From: Acanthosepion lycidas
Taxonomy: Eukaryota; Mollusca; Cephalopoda; Sepiida; Sepiidae
Reading direction: 5' to 3'
DNA length: 64,000 bases
NCBI GenBank assembly: GCA_963932145.1
Contig: OZ010613.1
Span: 42,823,321-42,887,320, forward strand
Made by a program: the position numbers and the translations under genes. Numbering within the stretch: position 1 is the first letter of the stretch; each line of letters starts with the position of its first letter. Of this stretch, positions 22,933 through 33,886 are shown in pieces. The notes under the pieces were generated by a model. That model was given only the letters and a program-made list of their open reading frames with translations, was not told the origin of the DNA and searched no databases.

Positions 22933-23474
22933 ACGTCCTGGGTATGACGGTAAACTACATCGGCGTCCTGGGTACGGCGATAGACTGCATCCAACAGCAA
23001 GGTCTCAGATAATGTTTTCAGAAAAATAATGTTGCCAGCTCTAAGTTTTTGAAACAGTAATGTTGCCAGCTCTAAGTTTTTTTGTAAAAGAGTAATGTTG
23101 CCAGCTCTAAGTTTTTTTGTAAAGGAATAGTGTTGCCAGCTCTACGTTTTTTTGTAAAAGGAGAGTGGTGTTGCTAGCTATGCGTTTTTTTTGTAGAAAG
23201 GAGTAATGTTGCCAGCTATACATTTTTTTGTAAAAAAGAAGTAATGTTGCCAGCTATACGTTTTTTTGTAAAAAAGAAGTAATGTTGCCAGCTATACGTT
23301 TTTTTGTAAAGGAATAATGTTGCCAGCTATACGTTTTTGTTTTTTTTTGTTGAAACAATAATGTTGCCAGTTATACATTTTTTATTCCATACAAAATAGG
23401 CATTTAAAATTCATAAAAACTGGATTTGGCATTAAATAACCCACAGTGGTTGATATGCCATAAAACCCAAACAA
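22933..23474 (+). mobile_element. Family A variant with a distinct array, copy 8
   Basis: Duplicated head start (cgtcctgggtatgac / cgtcctgggtacggc) but no central head. It is followed by about nine units of 35-40 bp (aatgttgccagctatacgtt plus T-rich spacer) instead of the usual array, then the usual tail (ggcattaaataacccacagt, ggttgatatgcc). The exact 11-bp duplication ACAACATAGGG at 22922-22932 and 23475-23485 defines it as one unit. Confidence 0.92.
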
Positions 23475-23529
23475 ACAACATAGGGGGTTTTGAATTTGGT
23501 TTTCCTTCTCTTTGACTCACCATTACCTG

Positions 23530-23688
23530 AAACTAGAGAATCCAGCATACTCTACAATTTAACCCATAGATAGATTCCTTTTCCAAAGCCATTATTACTA
23601 AGTGAATGAAACTATATTAGAATTTTGAACTCAGCATGCTGATTCCACTTTCTGCATTAATAACATTTATACTATTTGCACATGATAG
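23530..23688 (-). mobile_element. Family B SINE fragment (minus)
   Basis: Minus-strand sense of gaactcagcatgctgattcc gives a TGAGTTCAAAATTC B box with the following body around ttaacccatagatag. Diverged. Confidence 0.5.
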
Positions 23689-23769
23689 AGCCCCCCACCT
23701 CACCCTGAAAAAAACCCACAGTAAAACATAAAAACTGTATGAGAAGGAATACAAAGGATTAGATTTGAA

Positions 23770-23880
23770 CCATATTGATTCCTTCGCTGAATTGGTTAAG
23801 GTATTTGCCATATAAATTAAACTCCCTCTTCTATATGTTTGAAATTCAAGTCTTGTTGGAAGCTGCTACATTATTTCAAT
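23770..23880 (+). mobile_element. tRNA-like SINE head (plus)
   Basis: A-box-like gctgaattggttaaggtatt and B-box-like GAAATTCAAGTCTTG are spaced as in a tRNA. Acceptor stem does not pair, so it is a SINE remnant. Confidence 0.5.
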
Positions 23881-24180
23881 TCCATGCTGTTTTCATTATT
23901 GATGTTTGAAGATAATATCAGTGCTGAATTTTTTTATGCAAAGCAGTGATGAAGGTAAAAATAATATGCTTCTATATTTTATATAGTTGTCATTTTCATG
24001 TTTTCCAAAAGTTATTTTCAAAATATGCTATGTTATATGGAAAGTAATATTGATGTAGTACAGTCTGACCTCTTTAATCTGTCACTCTGTGAACTGACAG
24101 CTCCCATGTTCTGGTACTTTTTTTTAATCAGCCACAACTAGTTTGCTCAGTGGCTGCAATGACAATGCTACAAGTTGCTT
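23881..24180. other. Presumed intron
   Basis: AT-rich sequence with nothing recognised. Confidence 0.5.
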
Positions 24181-24189
24181 ACAACTTTC

Positions 24190-24701
24190 CATCCATCCTG
24201 GGTAAGATGATAAACTATGTCCAACGACAAGGCCTCTGATAAGGTTTTGATGAGCATAGAGCCACCTTAATTACTGGTGACCATAGGTCCACCCTGATCT
24301 GGGGTGGTAGCACCTGCTAGGGTCCCACTTATGGACAAATAGTTAACCATCAAACTGGGGTCAAAACATTATGAAAGTGTAAAATTAGGTTTTAATACCA
24401 GAAATACTGTGTAAAAAAAAATTATTACCAGCAATAAATTTTTGAAGGAAAAAATTATCAATAATACTTTAAAAAAAAAATATTACCAGCAATACAAACA
24501 GCTATATATTTTTGAAAAAAATATTACCAACTATACATTTTTTGAAAAAAATATTTCCAGCAATAGATTTTTGAAGAAAAAAATATTACATAGCAATATA
24601 TTTTTGGAAAAAAAATATTACCTGCAATAAAAATCTTGTCAGCTTTAAATAACCCATTGAGGTTGATATGCTGTAAAACAAACCAAACCAAATCAAACCA
24701 A
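24190..24701 (+). mobile_element. Family A VNTR-SINE, copy 9, with 9-bp TSD
   Basis: Single head, about seven array units, tail and AAACC end. The exact duplication ACAACTTTC lies at 24181-24189 and 24702-24710. The small frames overlapping it read through the array. Confidence 0.92.
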
Positions 24702-25075
24702 ACAACTTTCTGTGACAACTGATAACAGTAGTGATTTAGCAATAGTCTTGCTCATTTCTTATAAATAGCTGGATATTTATACATTCAGGATAGTAATTAT
24801 ATAGTATTTTTTTTATTTTAGTTTGTCTTATAGACTTTTTATTGCATGAAGCAACAAAAACCTTGTTTGAAAGCATTAATAATTGTTTTATTTCTTGTTT
24901 TAAGCTTTGTTTTAACATTGATAACATCAGTGGACTGAACAATTACAAAAATAGAGCTTAAGTGTAAATTTTTATGTATGCTCCAAAAAGTGGAGTTACT
25001 GAAGAAATTAGTAACAGGAACATCTGTAAAGAATTTGTGTGTGTGTGTGTATGATGGTGCAATGAATCATCCACT

Positions 25076-25714
25076 CATCCTGGGTATGACGATAAACTAC
25101 ATCTGCGTTCTGGCTAAGACAATAAACTGTCCATCAGCAAGGCCTCTGATCAGGAGGTTTTGAGGAGCGTGGAACCACTTAATTCCTGGTGTTCCCAGGT
25201 CCACCCTGACCTGGGGTGGTAGCACCTGTTAGGGCCCCAGCTATGGGCAAATAATTAACCGCCAAACTGGGGTCAAAACCCTATTAAAGTGTAAAAATAG
25301 GTCTTAATACCAGAAATACTTTATAAAAAAAAGAAATATTACCAGTAATACATTATTACCAGCAATACATTTTTGCAAAAAATAAATATAACCAGCAATA
25401 CATTTTTGCAAAAAAAAAAAAAAAAAAAAATGAATATTACCAGCAATACATTTTTGAAAAAAAAATAAATCAATAAATATCACTAGCAATACATTTTTTG
25501 AAAAAAAAAAAATTTTTTTACCAGCAATACATTTTTTGAAAAAAAAAAAAAAATTACCAGCAATACATTCAAAAAAAAAAAAAAAAATTATCAGAAATAA
25601 AATTTAAAAAAAAAAAAAAAACAAACTAAAAAATAATATATTATATATTACCAGCCATAAAAATTTTGTCAGAATTAAATAACCCATTGATGTTGATATG
25701 CCGTAAACCAAACC
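25076..25714 (+). mobile_element. Family A VNTR-SINE, copy 10 (longest array)
   Basis: Duplicated head start, full head, then about ten array units whose A runs range from few to about 20, then tail (gttgatatgccgtaaacc). The exact duplication AATCATCCACT lies at 25065-25075 and 25715-25725. Confidence 0.94.
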
Positions 25715-25725
25715 AATCATCCACT

Positions 25726-26080
25726 TTATGACTTAAAGAAAGAAAAATAGTAATAATTTTTACATTTTTCTCTGAAAATGAAAGTCAGAAATGTTTGAAT
25801 TGCATGAAACAATAAAATCTTTGTTTTGAAGTATTAATGATTGTTTTATTTCCTATTTTAAGCTTTATTCTACATTTGATAACAGCAATATATAGGTGGA
25901 ATGAGCTGGCAAGGCTAGGTTTACCTAGGGTTTTCTTTTTTTCTAAAGGTGATTTCAATGGTACCAGATTAAAGAGGTCACAATGTATGAAACTCCCCCC
26001 CTCCACTGGTCTAATATCTAAAAATTTATTCGACATGTGTTTATGAAATATTTATTCCATATTTTTCTTTCTCTCTATAG
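25726..26080. other. 3' end of intron before exon 26081
   Basis: Ends with a pyrimidine-rich tract and acceptor at 26080. A putative frame at 25837-26046 stays outside the exon and is not supported. Confidence 0.6.
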
Positions 26081-26330
26081 GATGAAATTGACCTTCGTGT
26101 TAAAGCCGCTCGTCTTACCGTGGAGCAGGTGTACAAATCACAGTCAGAGCTGATGAAGGCATCACTAGAAGAGAAAAAACAGGGTGAATTGGCCGAGCTG
26201 AGAGATACACTGGCTCGTTATCACAATGAAGAGATCAGTCGACGTGAGACGGAATGGGGTGGACATCTAGAGAAACTGCAAGCACAATATGAACATCAAA
26301 TTGAGATTGGGCAGGAACCAGCACCCAAAG
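26081..26330 (+). CDS. Internal exon of a large coiled-coil protein
   Basis: A pyrimidine-rich acceptor (ttctctctatag) precedes the exon and a gtaatt donor follows it. The reading frame enters at phase 0 and leaves after one extra base (phase 1). It encodes 83 residues beginning DEIDLRVKAARLTVEQVY, with an almost unbroken run of Glu, Lys, Arg, Gln and Leu in heptad spacing (ELAELRDTLARYHNEEISRR, then HLEKLQAQYEHQIEI), ending in a Pro-containing break (EPAPK). GC content and codon use stand out from the surrounding AT-rich intron. The composition fits a long coiled-coil scaffold such as the AKAP9/pericentrin class; that assignment is inference. The track's start inside it is only an internal GTG, so the true start is upstream of the window or far 5'. 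Confidence 0.88.
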
Positions 26331-26445
26331 GTAATTTTAACACTTTATTCATCGCAATTTCTATGATGGCATTTCTGGTCCCTTCAATGATGCTTCAGGA
26401 TAACGTTTTAGGTGGATACTTCAATGTTTGGTTATAAGCCTTATC

Positions 26446-26650
26446 AATGTTTACCTTTTTGACTCTAGTGTAAAAACTGGGCACATCTCTACCTTTTTGA
26501 CCCTAGTCTAAAAACTGAACTCATACCTGCCATTTTGACTTTGGTGTAAATAGGACATATGCCAACTCTTCTATTAATTTATTGTGCTTTTTGTCCTATA
26601 AAACTTGTATTTGACATTAAATAATGCAGGAAATGTTGATAAATTTTTGA
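26446..26650 (+). mobile_element. Degenerate VNTR element with A-type tail
   Basis: Three ~40-bp degenerate repeats (tacctttttgaccctagtct plus aaaaactg) lead into ttgacattaaataatgcagg and aaatgttgata, a diverged form of the family A tail. Lies in the intron just after exon 26081-26330. Confidence 0.5.
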
Positions 26651-27430
26651 ATTATCTAACCCAACCTAATTTGCTTACTGGTAAAAATATTCTATAAATA
26701 TATTATTTAAATAGCAATAAATCTGTTGTAATGGAATGTCCCACATTCCTATCACCTATGTGGACTGACTATATCAGTAGCTATATATAATGAGCACAGG
26801 ATATAGTTGGGGAATTGCTTTGGAAATTAGTTGGAGATTCATCTCCAGCTAAGCTAGTTGAACTCTTTACCTTCAGGCAGAGAGGAACCCAGATGAGGTT
26901 ATACCGAAGGGCAGAGTCTCGTCTGGGGTGGTAGACAGCTACCTGACCCCGTTTTTTATGGGGGTCTATGGGAAATTTTTGCCCAGGCCCATGAGCTTGG
27001 ATACCCCATGTTAAATTTGGCCATGTGCCACATCTAACTATATTGGGCGGTTGACAATTACCCTTACTTCTGGAATTACTAGCCTGCCACCCGATTCCCT
27101 GTCTTTCAGTAGTGTATTCTCTTTTACAATCAACTTCTCTTTCATCTACACGCATGTTGCTGTTCCTTCACTCAAGCACCATCTTTGTCTGTTTTTAACC
27201 TCTCTAAGGATACTTATCTGTCACAGATAGAAGTTTATAAGGTGAATTTCACCCAATTGCAGTTTTTGGAAATATAGATGTACAAATGCAGCATTATTGG
27301 AAAATAAGAGCAATAACTATAGTGTATTTAAAATTTATAAGCATCTTTGTAATTAAAAGCCAAAGCCCTTAAGATCCAATAAAATATTAGAATGCTTAAA
27401 ATTTTAAAGATTACTGTTGTTTGTTTATAC

Positions 27431-27477
<47 letters not shown>

Positions 27478-27870
27478 AGAGAGAGAGAGAGACATTTACA
27501 TTGTATTCATCATGTAATTTTATAATAATTATCTCCTTATTTAAATTTACCAGACATCAGGCTGTTGATAAAACTGTCAACACCTCATAAAAACACCCAA
27601 CTCTGTATTAAATGCTTTTCTGTGATATTTTAAACTAAAAATAATTTTTTTTTCAATTCAGATTAATGAAACTTTAATTTGGCTAATTTTTCTTGAATAA
27701 CATTTCAGAAAAGTATATTATATTTTTGAAAGATTTTTTAATAAAGAGAATTATTTTGACAGATTTGTCAATTCAAATAAATTTATAGATTTTACAGATA
27801 AGCGAATAAAAGAAAAAGAAGAAAAGATTATTCCAATCAATTTCAATTTGGTTTGAAATGCATGAAAGTA
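26651..27870. other. Intron with GC-richer block and (TA)n
   Basis: 26780-27160 is GC-richer and open for 124 codons on the minus strand, but the frame has no recognised domain and no splice support; it may be repeat-derived. A (TA)n(GA)n compound tract lies at 27423-27490. Confidence 0.45.
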
Positions 27871-27871
27871 T

Positions 27872-28410
27872 TTTGGGGTGCTAACGCCTGTTAGGGTCCC
27901 AGCTATGGGTAAATTGTGATCCATCCCAGCTATACATATTTATATAAAGGAACAATAATGCATATTTATCTGTAGTTGAAAGCATGCAATTACATTCAAA
28001 ATATATTTAGCTGAAGGTGTGCAATTGCATTCAAAGTATTTAGATTTCATCATTAAATAACCCAGTAACTCTCAAGTAACATACTGTGGCACACTAGTGT
28101 GCCATACAAGATTGTCATGGGTTACATATATGTGTGTGTGTAAGTTGTAAAGGTACAGTGTTAGTATTTTACTAAATAAGCTGCACAAATAGTTATATAG
28201 AAACATTGAAATGAAGTAAGTTCATATTTGTGTGCATATTTTTTTTAAAAATCTATGGTTTTATTTCATAACATTTAAATGGATACCCTTTAAAAATTTT
28301 GCTAAGTGTGCCGTGATATTTTCATTTGATCCTAGGTGTGCCTTTGCTTAAAAAGGTTGAGAAACACTGAAATAACCAATAGAGGTTGATATGCTGCTAA
28401 ACAGACTCGA
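27872..28410 (+). mobile_element. Family A-like remnant, copy 11, split by a hAT MITE
   Basis: 5'-truncated (starts near gctaacgcctgttagggtcc), with a short array of a different unit (gcaattacattcaaaatat), then the tail cattaaataacc. The tail is cut by the MITE 28063-28369 and resumes as aatagaggttgatatgctgc. Confidence 0.75.
28063..28369. mobile_element. hAT-type MITE, 307 bp, with 8-bp TSD
   Basis: Ends CAGTAACTCTCAA and TTGAGAAACACTG are imperfect inverted termini. The exact 8-bp duplication AAATAACC lies at 28055-28062 and 28370-28377, the diagnostic size for hAT. Non-coding. Younger than the family A copy it interrupts. Confidence 0.9.
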
Positions 28411-28661
28411 GCAAACAAAGTATTTTGCTTAATTGGAGCATTAAATTTAATCTGTAGAATTAAAAGTAAAATAAAAGCTTCAAAAACTTCTTTTTTTTTT
28501 TTTTTTTTAAATGCATTTTAAACCTTAGTCATGAACTTTTCTGTGGGTGGGAGTAGCCTACATACACAATAATGAAAAATAAAGCAATTCCTTGTTAACG
28601 AATCCTATTAAGTTAATTGTTTCTTATTAGTGAATCCTTCATATGTGTTTCCTATCAACAG

Positions 28662-28744
28662 GAGCAGTTGGTACACTGGAAGGAGCATCACTTGTTCAAA
28701 ATCTTACGAAAAGACTTAACGAGGAGCATAAAAAACTAATTGAG
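28662..28744 (+). CDS. Internal exon (83 bp) of the coiled-coil gene
   Basis: The acceptor is cctatcaacag and the donor is gtaaga. With the single base carried over from exon 26081-26330 it completes a Gly codon and gives GAVGTLEGASLVQNLTKRLN followed by EEHKKLIE, ending at phase 0. The Gly/Ala-rich linker followed by resumed heptads fits an inter-coil hinge in a long coiled-coil protein. The phase match with the previous exon and, separately, with exon 63653 is the strongest evidence that these segments belong to one gene. The intron before it is 2,331 bp and holds a family A remnant with a hAT insertion. Confidence 0.85.
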
Positions 28745-28937
28745 GTAAGATTATTTCTCTCTTATTTCTTAATCTCATATCTCTTTGAATATGAGGATGT
28801 GTGTATATGAGATGAAAATGATTGGTAAAAACAATGGCTTTTCTTCTTTATATCTTTGGTCACTGGATTTTACAAGTATTTGACTGACTGCTTAAATTGA
28901 GAGATGGGCTTTGCTTGGACTTTGATACACTATAGGC

Positions 28938-29247
28938 CAGGAACGGTCAAACTTGCTCAATGTACAAGCCACATACAATAAAATTAAAATTTTTGAGAGC
29001 TGCAAGACTTGAACAAAATTTACTCGTACGTTTTTGTTACATACACATTAACATTAAACTTAGGTTTTAATCCAATGGGATCTTAATTCATACCCAGTAA
29101 ATAATTATAAAGCTTGAAATTTTTCTTATTTACCATTTATATTAACTGCAATGAAAAAAGGAGCTCAGCCAGCATATTTCCACAAGCCACATAATTAATG
29201 GTCAAAGAGCATCATGTGGCTCAAGAGCCACAGTTTGGCCACCTTTG
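28938..29247. mobile_element. hAT-type MITE, 310 bp, second family
   Basis: Termini CAGGAACGGTCAAACT and AGTTTGGCCACCTTTG. Flanking octamers ctataggc (28930-28937) and ttataggc (29248-29255) differ by one base. Internal ends read gtggctcaagagccac. Non-coding, in the intron after exon 28662-28744. Confidence 0.85.
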
Positions 29248-29358
29248 TTATAGGCCCAAAATTTTGATGCCATCTTCTGAATTTAATAATCACTAAGTTT
29301 TATCCCTTTGGTTTAATTAACTCTTACAAAGATACTGAAACTATTTAACTCATTAGTA

Positions 29359-29436
29359 TTAGGTTGGTGCAAAAATAATGTCGTTTTCTCACATAGTAAC
29401 ATGTGAGAAAACGACATTATTTTTGTACCAACCTAA
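29359..29436. mobile_element. Palindromic mariner MITE, copy 1 (78 bp)
   Basis: TTAGGTTGGTGCAAAAATAA reads back as its inverted end, with TA duplications at 29357-29358 and 29437-29438. Nearly the whole element is one hairpin with a few-base loop (catagtaacatg). The terminus matches the mariner type known from human Hsmar1/MADE1. Confidence 0.93.
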
Positions 29437-29867
29437 TATATGATGTACAATTTTTTAGTGAGGGTTTTACTTACAATTTTAAATCTGCCATTCTTAATTT
29501 GCCAGAAAAGTCGTTTAAGTAAAAATTGCTAAACTCTGCAGTGATCGGTTAATTTTATTAGTATTATTATTGACTATATGGTAAAACCTGTAATTGCAAT
29601 GACACAAACCTGTAATTGTAGAAAAACTGAAAAAAAATTGCCACTTAGATGGACAATGTTTGGTTGACAGCACTGTGTACAGAGCTGAAGTTGAGATAGG
29701 ACTCCCCAAAATGAATTGGTTTGACTGAGAGCAACATTTGAAAAAAGATATAGCAACCATGCAACTCTGTTCAGCTTGAGTAGATATTGTAATAGCATGG
29801 ATCTGTCTAGATATATCTGGAAAATAAAAGATGAACATCCAACCAAAGCATAAGATAAAGCATAGTA
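29437..29867. other. Spacer between two mariner MITEs
   Basis: 431 bp with minus-strand frames (29515-29994 and 29574-29846) that run into the hairpin. No domain is recognised. Probably intron, but the flanking MITEs make a composite unit conceivable. Confidence 0.4.
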
Positions 29868-29947
29868 TTAGGTTGGTGCAAAAATAATGTTGTTTTCTCA
29901 CATATGTTACTATGTGAGAAAACAACATTATTTTTGCACCAACGTAA
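29868..29947. mobile_element. Palindromic mariner MITE, copy 2 (80 bp)
   Basis: Same ends and hairpin as copy 1, with TA at 29866-29867 and 29948-29949. The stem differs at a few paired positions (tgttg for tcgtt), suggesting a separate insertion from the same family. Confidence 0.93.
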
Positions 29948-30440
29948 TAAATAAAATAAGGACTATGCAAGGTCAGGGAGGAGATATTCTGCACATTGTG
30001 CCAGGAGGAAAAATTTGTTATCTTGATATTCCCAAATTCAGTTTCTTTCTATTGAATAAGAGAACAGAAATAATTATGGGATGTTTGCATTTAAGAGATA
30101 ATATGGAACCTGGATAACCCTCCCATCTGCAGGGTGGGGATAAATACTTCTCTGTATCAGTTTTGTATTATTGTTTCATAGTAAACTAATCCCATTGTTC
30201 TAAATCTCTCTGTCTTTTCTACAAGTATTTTTCATAGCAATTGTTCTAATGAGCTGTTCTTCTGAGTGCCTCAACTGCATGAAGTTAAGCTCTCTACTAG
30301 ATTGGCAATTAGGTCTCACTGTTTTACTATTTAACTAGCTAGATACCACCATCAGTTCTATTCTAATAGTTTATTTTCTCACTCTTCTAGTCTGTGCAAC
30401 TTCTTTCCGATTTCTTGCTTCCCTACTACCTAAATAATAA
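29948..30440. other. Presumed intron
   Basis: Nothing recognised apart from short AT-rich tracts. Confidence 0.5.
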
Positions 30441-30598
30441 AAAAAAAACAGTGTCAATCACCATCTTCTTGAACCCTGTTCCTTTATTGACCTTTTTTTT
30501 TTTTCCACTTCTCCTCACTAATGTCTTCTCATTCTCTTTCACTCCCTGTAGCCCCTGCATGAAATCACTTTGTTTGGGGTGAAATGATTAAAAAAAAA
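30440..30598 (+). mobile_element. LINE 3' end, family F fragment
   Basis: cactccctgtagcccctgca...ttggggtgaaatgatt followed by poly-A matches the 3' terminus of the LINE at 45.2 kb (ttggggtgaaatgattaaaa). Confidence 0.55.
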
Positions 30599-30738
30599 AA
30601 TTACAATGGGAGGATGCTAAAAATTCTTGGTTCAATCAAGAAGATTCGAAAACAAAACTTTGTTTGATCATTTGGTTAGATTTTTAGTAAGTTTTCAGCA
30701 CCTTCTTGCATATATTATGGGACATGAAATAAATCTGT

Positions 30739-31108
30739 CCTAGGTATGACGTCAAACTACATCTGTGTCCTGGGTAAGACAATAAACTACTTCCAACAGC
30801 AAGGCCTCTGATCAGGAGGTTTTGAGGAATGTAGAACCATCTCTTAATTGCTCATGTTCTCAAGTCAACCCTGACCCAGGGTGGTAGCACCTGTTAGGGT
30901 CCCAGCTATGTGTAAATAGTTAGCCCCCAAAACTAGGGTAAAATACTATGAAAGTGTAAAAATAGATTTTAATACCAGAATTACTTTGTAAAAAATTATT
31001 ACCAGAAATAAACTTTTGAAGAAAAATTATTACCAGCAATAAAAATCTTGTCAGCGTTAAGTAACCCATTAAGGTTGATATGTCATAAAACAAACCAAAC
31101 CAAACCAT
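30739..31108 (+). mobile_element. Family A VNTR-SINE, copy 12
   Basis: Duplicated head start, full head, two or three array units, tail (agcgttaagtaacccattaa) and AAACC end. Target duplication is not clear. Confidence 0.88.
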
Positions 31109-32823
31109 AAAATGAATAAGTTTTATATTGTTGTTGATTGCTCAAGTGGTAGTTTCTGTATTAGCTTTTTTATTCCAATTCTGAGGATTATTATAGCTAA
31201 AATAGTTTTCTCTCAAGCCCGTGTGAAAGTACACCTTTTTGAGCAGTCAGTCATCTGTTGAAATAGATCTCAGGATCCATATGGTATAAATAGATATAAA
31301 AATCCATTTCAAATGAATGCCAGATGCCACTGAGGAAACAATGTATCTGGTTTTGGCAGAAACGATTACAATCTCACCACATTGGTGTCTGAATGTAATT
31401 AGCAAAAAAAAAAAAAAGAAAAGCTTTCACTGTTGCAGTGTAACTGCTCAAACATTTTTTTAAATCATTTTATTTTCATTTGTTTTGAAGTTTTGAATTT
31501 GTTTTAAAATCCTGTTTGAATTGTCTAAAGTTGGTGAAAATTTTAGAATATTTTAGAATTATTTTTCCCACCCCACAAAAATGATTTAAATTTTACTTAT
31601 TTTTTATTTTTTTATTTTTTTTTGGTGTGCACCAAATTGGATATAAAAACATTATTTTTGGAACAAGTACTTGTGCCAAAAGGATTTTGTGCTCTGCATG
31701 TGTTCCTAATCCTTTCAGTGATTTTTAGATGCATGCTGATTTCAACAAATTGTCTTGCAGCATGCTTACATCAAATGAACATAGTTTACAGAAGGTCAAG
31801 TTGGAGGAAGAAATATTTTAAAATAATCTTCACATGCTGCAATATTGCATGAGCTTTTGCTTTTAACTATAAACATTGTAAGAAATAAAAGCCAAATAAA
31901 TACATTAAAATTTAACCTAATGAAAATAGTTTTTAAAATTTTTTAGTGAGGATAATAATTACGAAAACTTTACTTATCATAAAGACATAACTAAGAACCA
32001 AAAGCCTCCTCAGTACTACTGGTTATGAGATGTGGTTTTGAGAATCAGCAACTTTATAAAAGTTGCAGATTTTCAGCACATTTAGTTCATCATATGATTG
32101 GTGTTAATGCTTTGTATTGAAATATTGTCTTATCCAACTATGACCATATTAAGGTGCTCTTTGGGGCCTGTGGAATTTGCTGGCACATTTGAACTTCTAG
32201 TTTTAAAGTTTTAATGTCAATAATAAAAAACAAATAATTGTTTATATAAAATTAGATTGATGTGGCTGTTTGATAAAGCCTTCATATGTCATCATCAAAG
32301 AGGAAATTTTTAAATCTAACAAGGAGAAAATTTTGTCTCAATCATTGGCAATAGTTTTCTCTTGTCGCAATCATTGGCAATGCATTTTCCTGATGAATAG
32401 TTCACATCAATTTTTCTATATACTTGCAATGTGCTGAAATAGGTACAGCTGTCATTCCAACATTTGAATTAATCTTTGTAAATATAGTTTCATAGTCATG
32501 ATGAAAATTAAATAAAGGCCTTTCTGCAATATGGCACCATGTGAATATCGACTGTTTTCTTTGCCTTCAGTCCCCTGCCTTTGTTTGATTGTTGTCTTTG
32601 CATGGTATGTTTGTATTTTGATTGGTATTTAACAACATTTAGAACCATTGACTCTTCAACCACCTCTGGTCACTGCTTCAATTAAAAAAATGAAAAAAGA
32701 CATTGTTATACCTAACTTTTCCATATGCGTTGGCCATAGAGGAGTATATGTTATTGTATCAGCCTGAGCAAGATGGTAGCTTCATTTTACTTGTAGCAAA
32801 ATTCAAAATTAGCAATTTATTTT

Positions 32824-32860
<37 letters not shown>

Positions 32861-33171
32861 TTTATAGATGATTGAAATTCTTATGTTAACCAGGTTAAAG
32901 CTTATTAATGTCCAGAAGGCAATTCTTAACTCTGACAATTAGTTTGAACAGAGAAAATTATTTTCAATAAATAATCACTTTGACAGCACTGGCAATAGAC
33001 AAAGTACAAGAGGTGAGAATGCACTGCTTATACAGTCATATTTGCAATATATTTTTCAACATTTCTATTGCTTTGGGTGTCTATGGAAAAACCAATATGT
33101 GACTTTCATGACAAAAAAATGCCTCTTCCATATATATCCAGAGCACAATCCTCTCTGAATATATATGATGT
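31109..33171. other. Intron, about 2 kb, no element recognised
   Basis: AT-rich with a long poly-A at about 32830-32855. No exon-like segment with convincing splice edges and no repeat shared with the rest of the window. Confidence 0.5.
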
Positions 33172-33365
33172 GGAGGAGGTATGATGAAGTAATGGACCAC
33201 AGTTCAGATTGAGGAATCGGAGAGCAGAGTTCAAATTCCAGTTGCATCCATTACGTTCACTTACATGCAAATAACTTGGGAAAGGTATGAATCCATCTCT
33301 TTTCAGTCCTATAGCCATAGGTTGCAACCAGTCTAGGAGAAGGATAACTTTGAATTCAAAACTTC
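33172..33365 (+). mobile_element. Family B SINE, copy 4
   Basis: Head gatgaagtaatggaccacag, B box GAGTTCAAATTCCAG, body ttgggaaaggtatgaatcc; the end is shortened and differs (gagaaggataactttgaatt), as in the 52.9 kb copy, suggesting a subfamily. Confidence 0.82.
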
Positions 33366-33587
33366 CAACTATAAATTAAATAGCCTCACCAACCTGTAAT
33401 TGGTCAAGAATGATGAGTATAGCTCCACCTCTGAAGACATGGTCAATCAGTCAAGGGTTCTGCCAGTAAGAATGAGAAGACCCTAGATTTGGAGAGGGAT
33501 TAACTTGTGTAGACAGTTCACAAATTGTATTTTAAATGGTAAAATTGATAGAATTTAGAAATAAATTCAGTCTATATAGGATTTGAG

Positions 33588-33857
33588 GAGGCACAGTGGG
33601 GTAATGTATAGTGGCTCGGATTGAGGAATCGGAGTGCTGAATTCAAATTCCACTCGAATCCGTAACATTCACTTATGTGCTAATATCCTTGGGAAAGGTA
33701 TGAATCCTCTCCTTCTCCCCCCAGCTATGGGTAAATAGCAGGACAGTCTGGGTTCTATTGCCTTGGATAGCAACTGGTCTACCACAGAAAGAAATGGCAA
33801 CCTACTACAGGAAAAGATCTGCTTCGTCAGTCATGTATCGAGAGATGCATGATTGCC
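33588..33857 (+). mobile_element. Family B SINE, copy 5 (near full)
   Basis: Starts ggaggcacagtggggtaatg; B box GAATTCAAATTCCAC; then the full body with agcaggacagtctgggttct and gaaagaaatggcaacctact. Confidence 0.88.
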
Positions 33858-33886
33858 TTATAGATGTTAATCTTTGAAGTGAAGGA

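Noticed and set aside
26781-27155. 124-codon minus-strand frame
   Set aside because: No recognised domain, no splice-compatible context and opposite strand to the host gene; the GC-richer base composition may reflect an unknown repeat.
29515-29994. 159-codon minus-strand frame
   Set aside because: Reads through the mariner hairpin and has a hydrophobic, low-quality composition.
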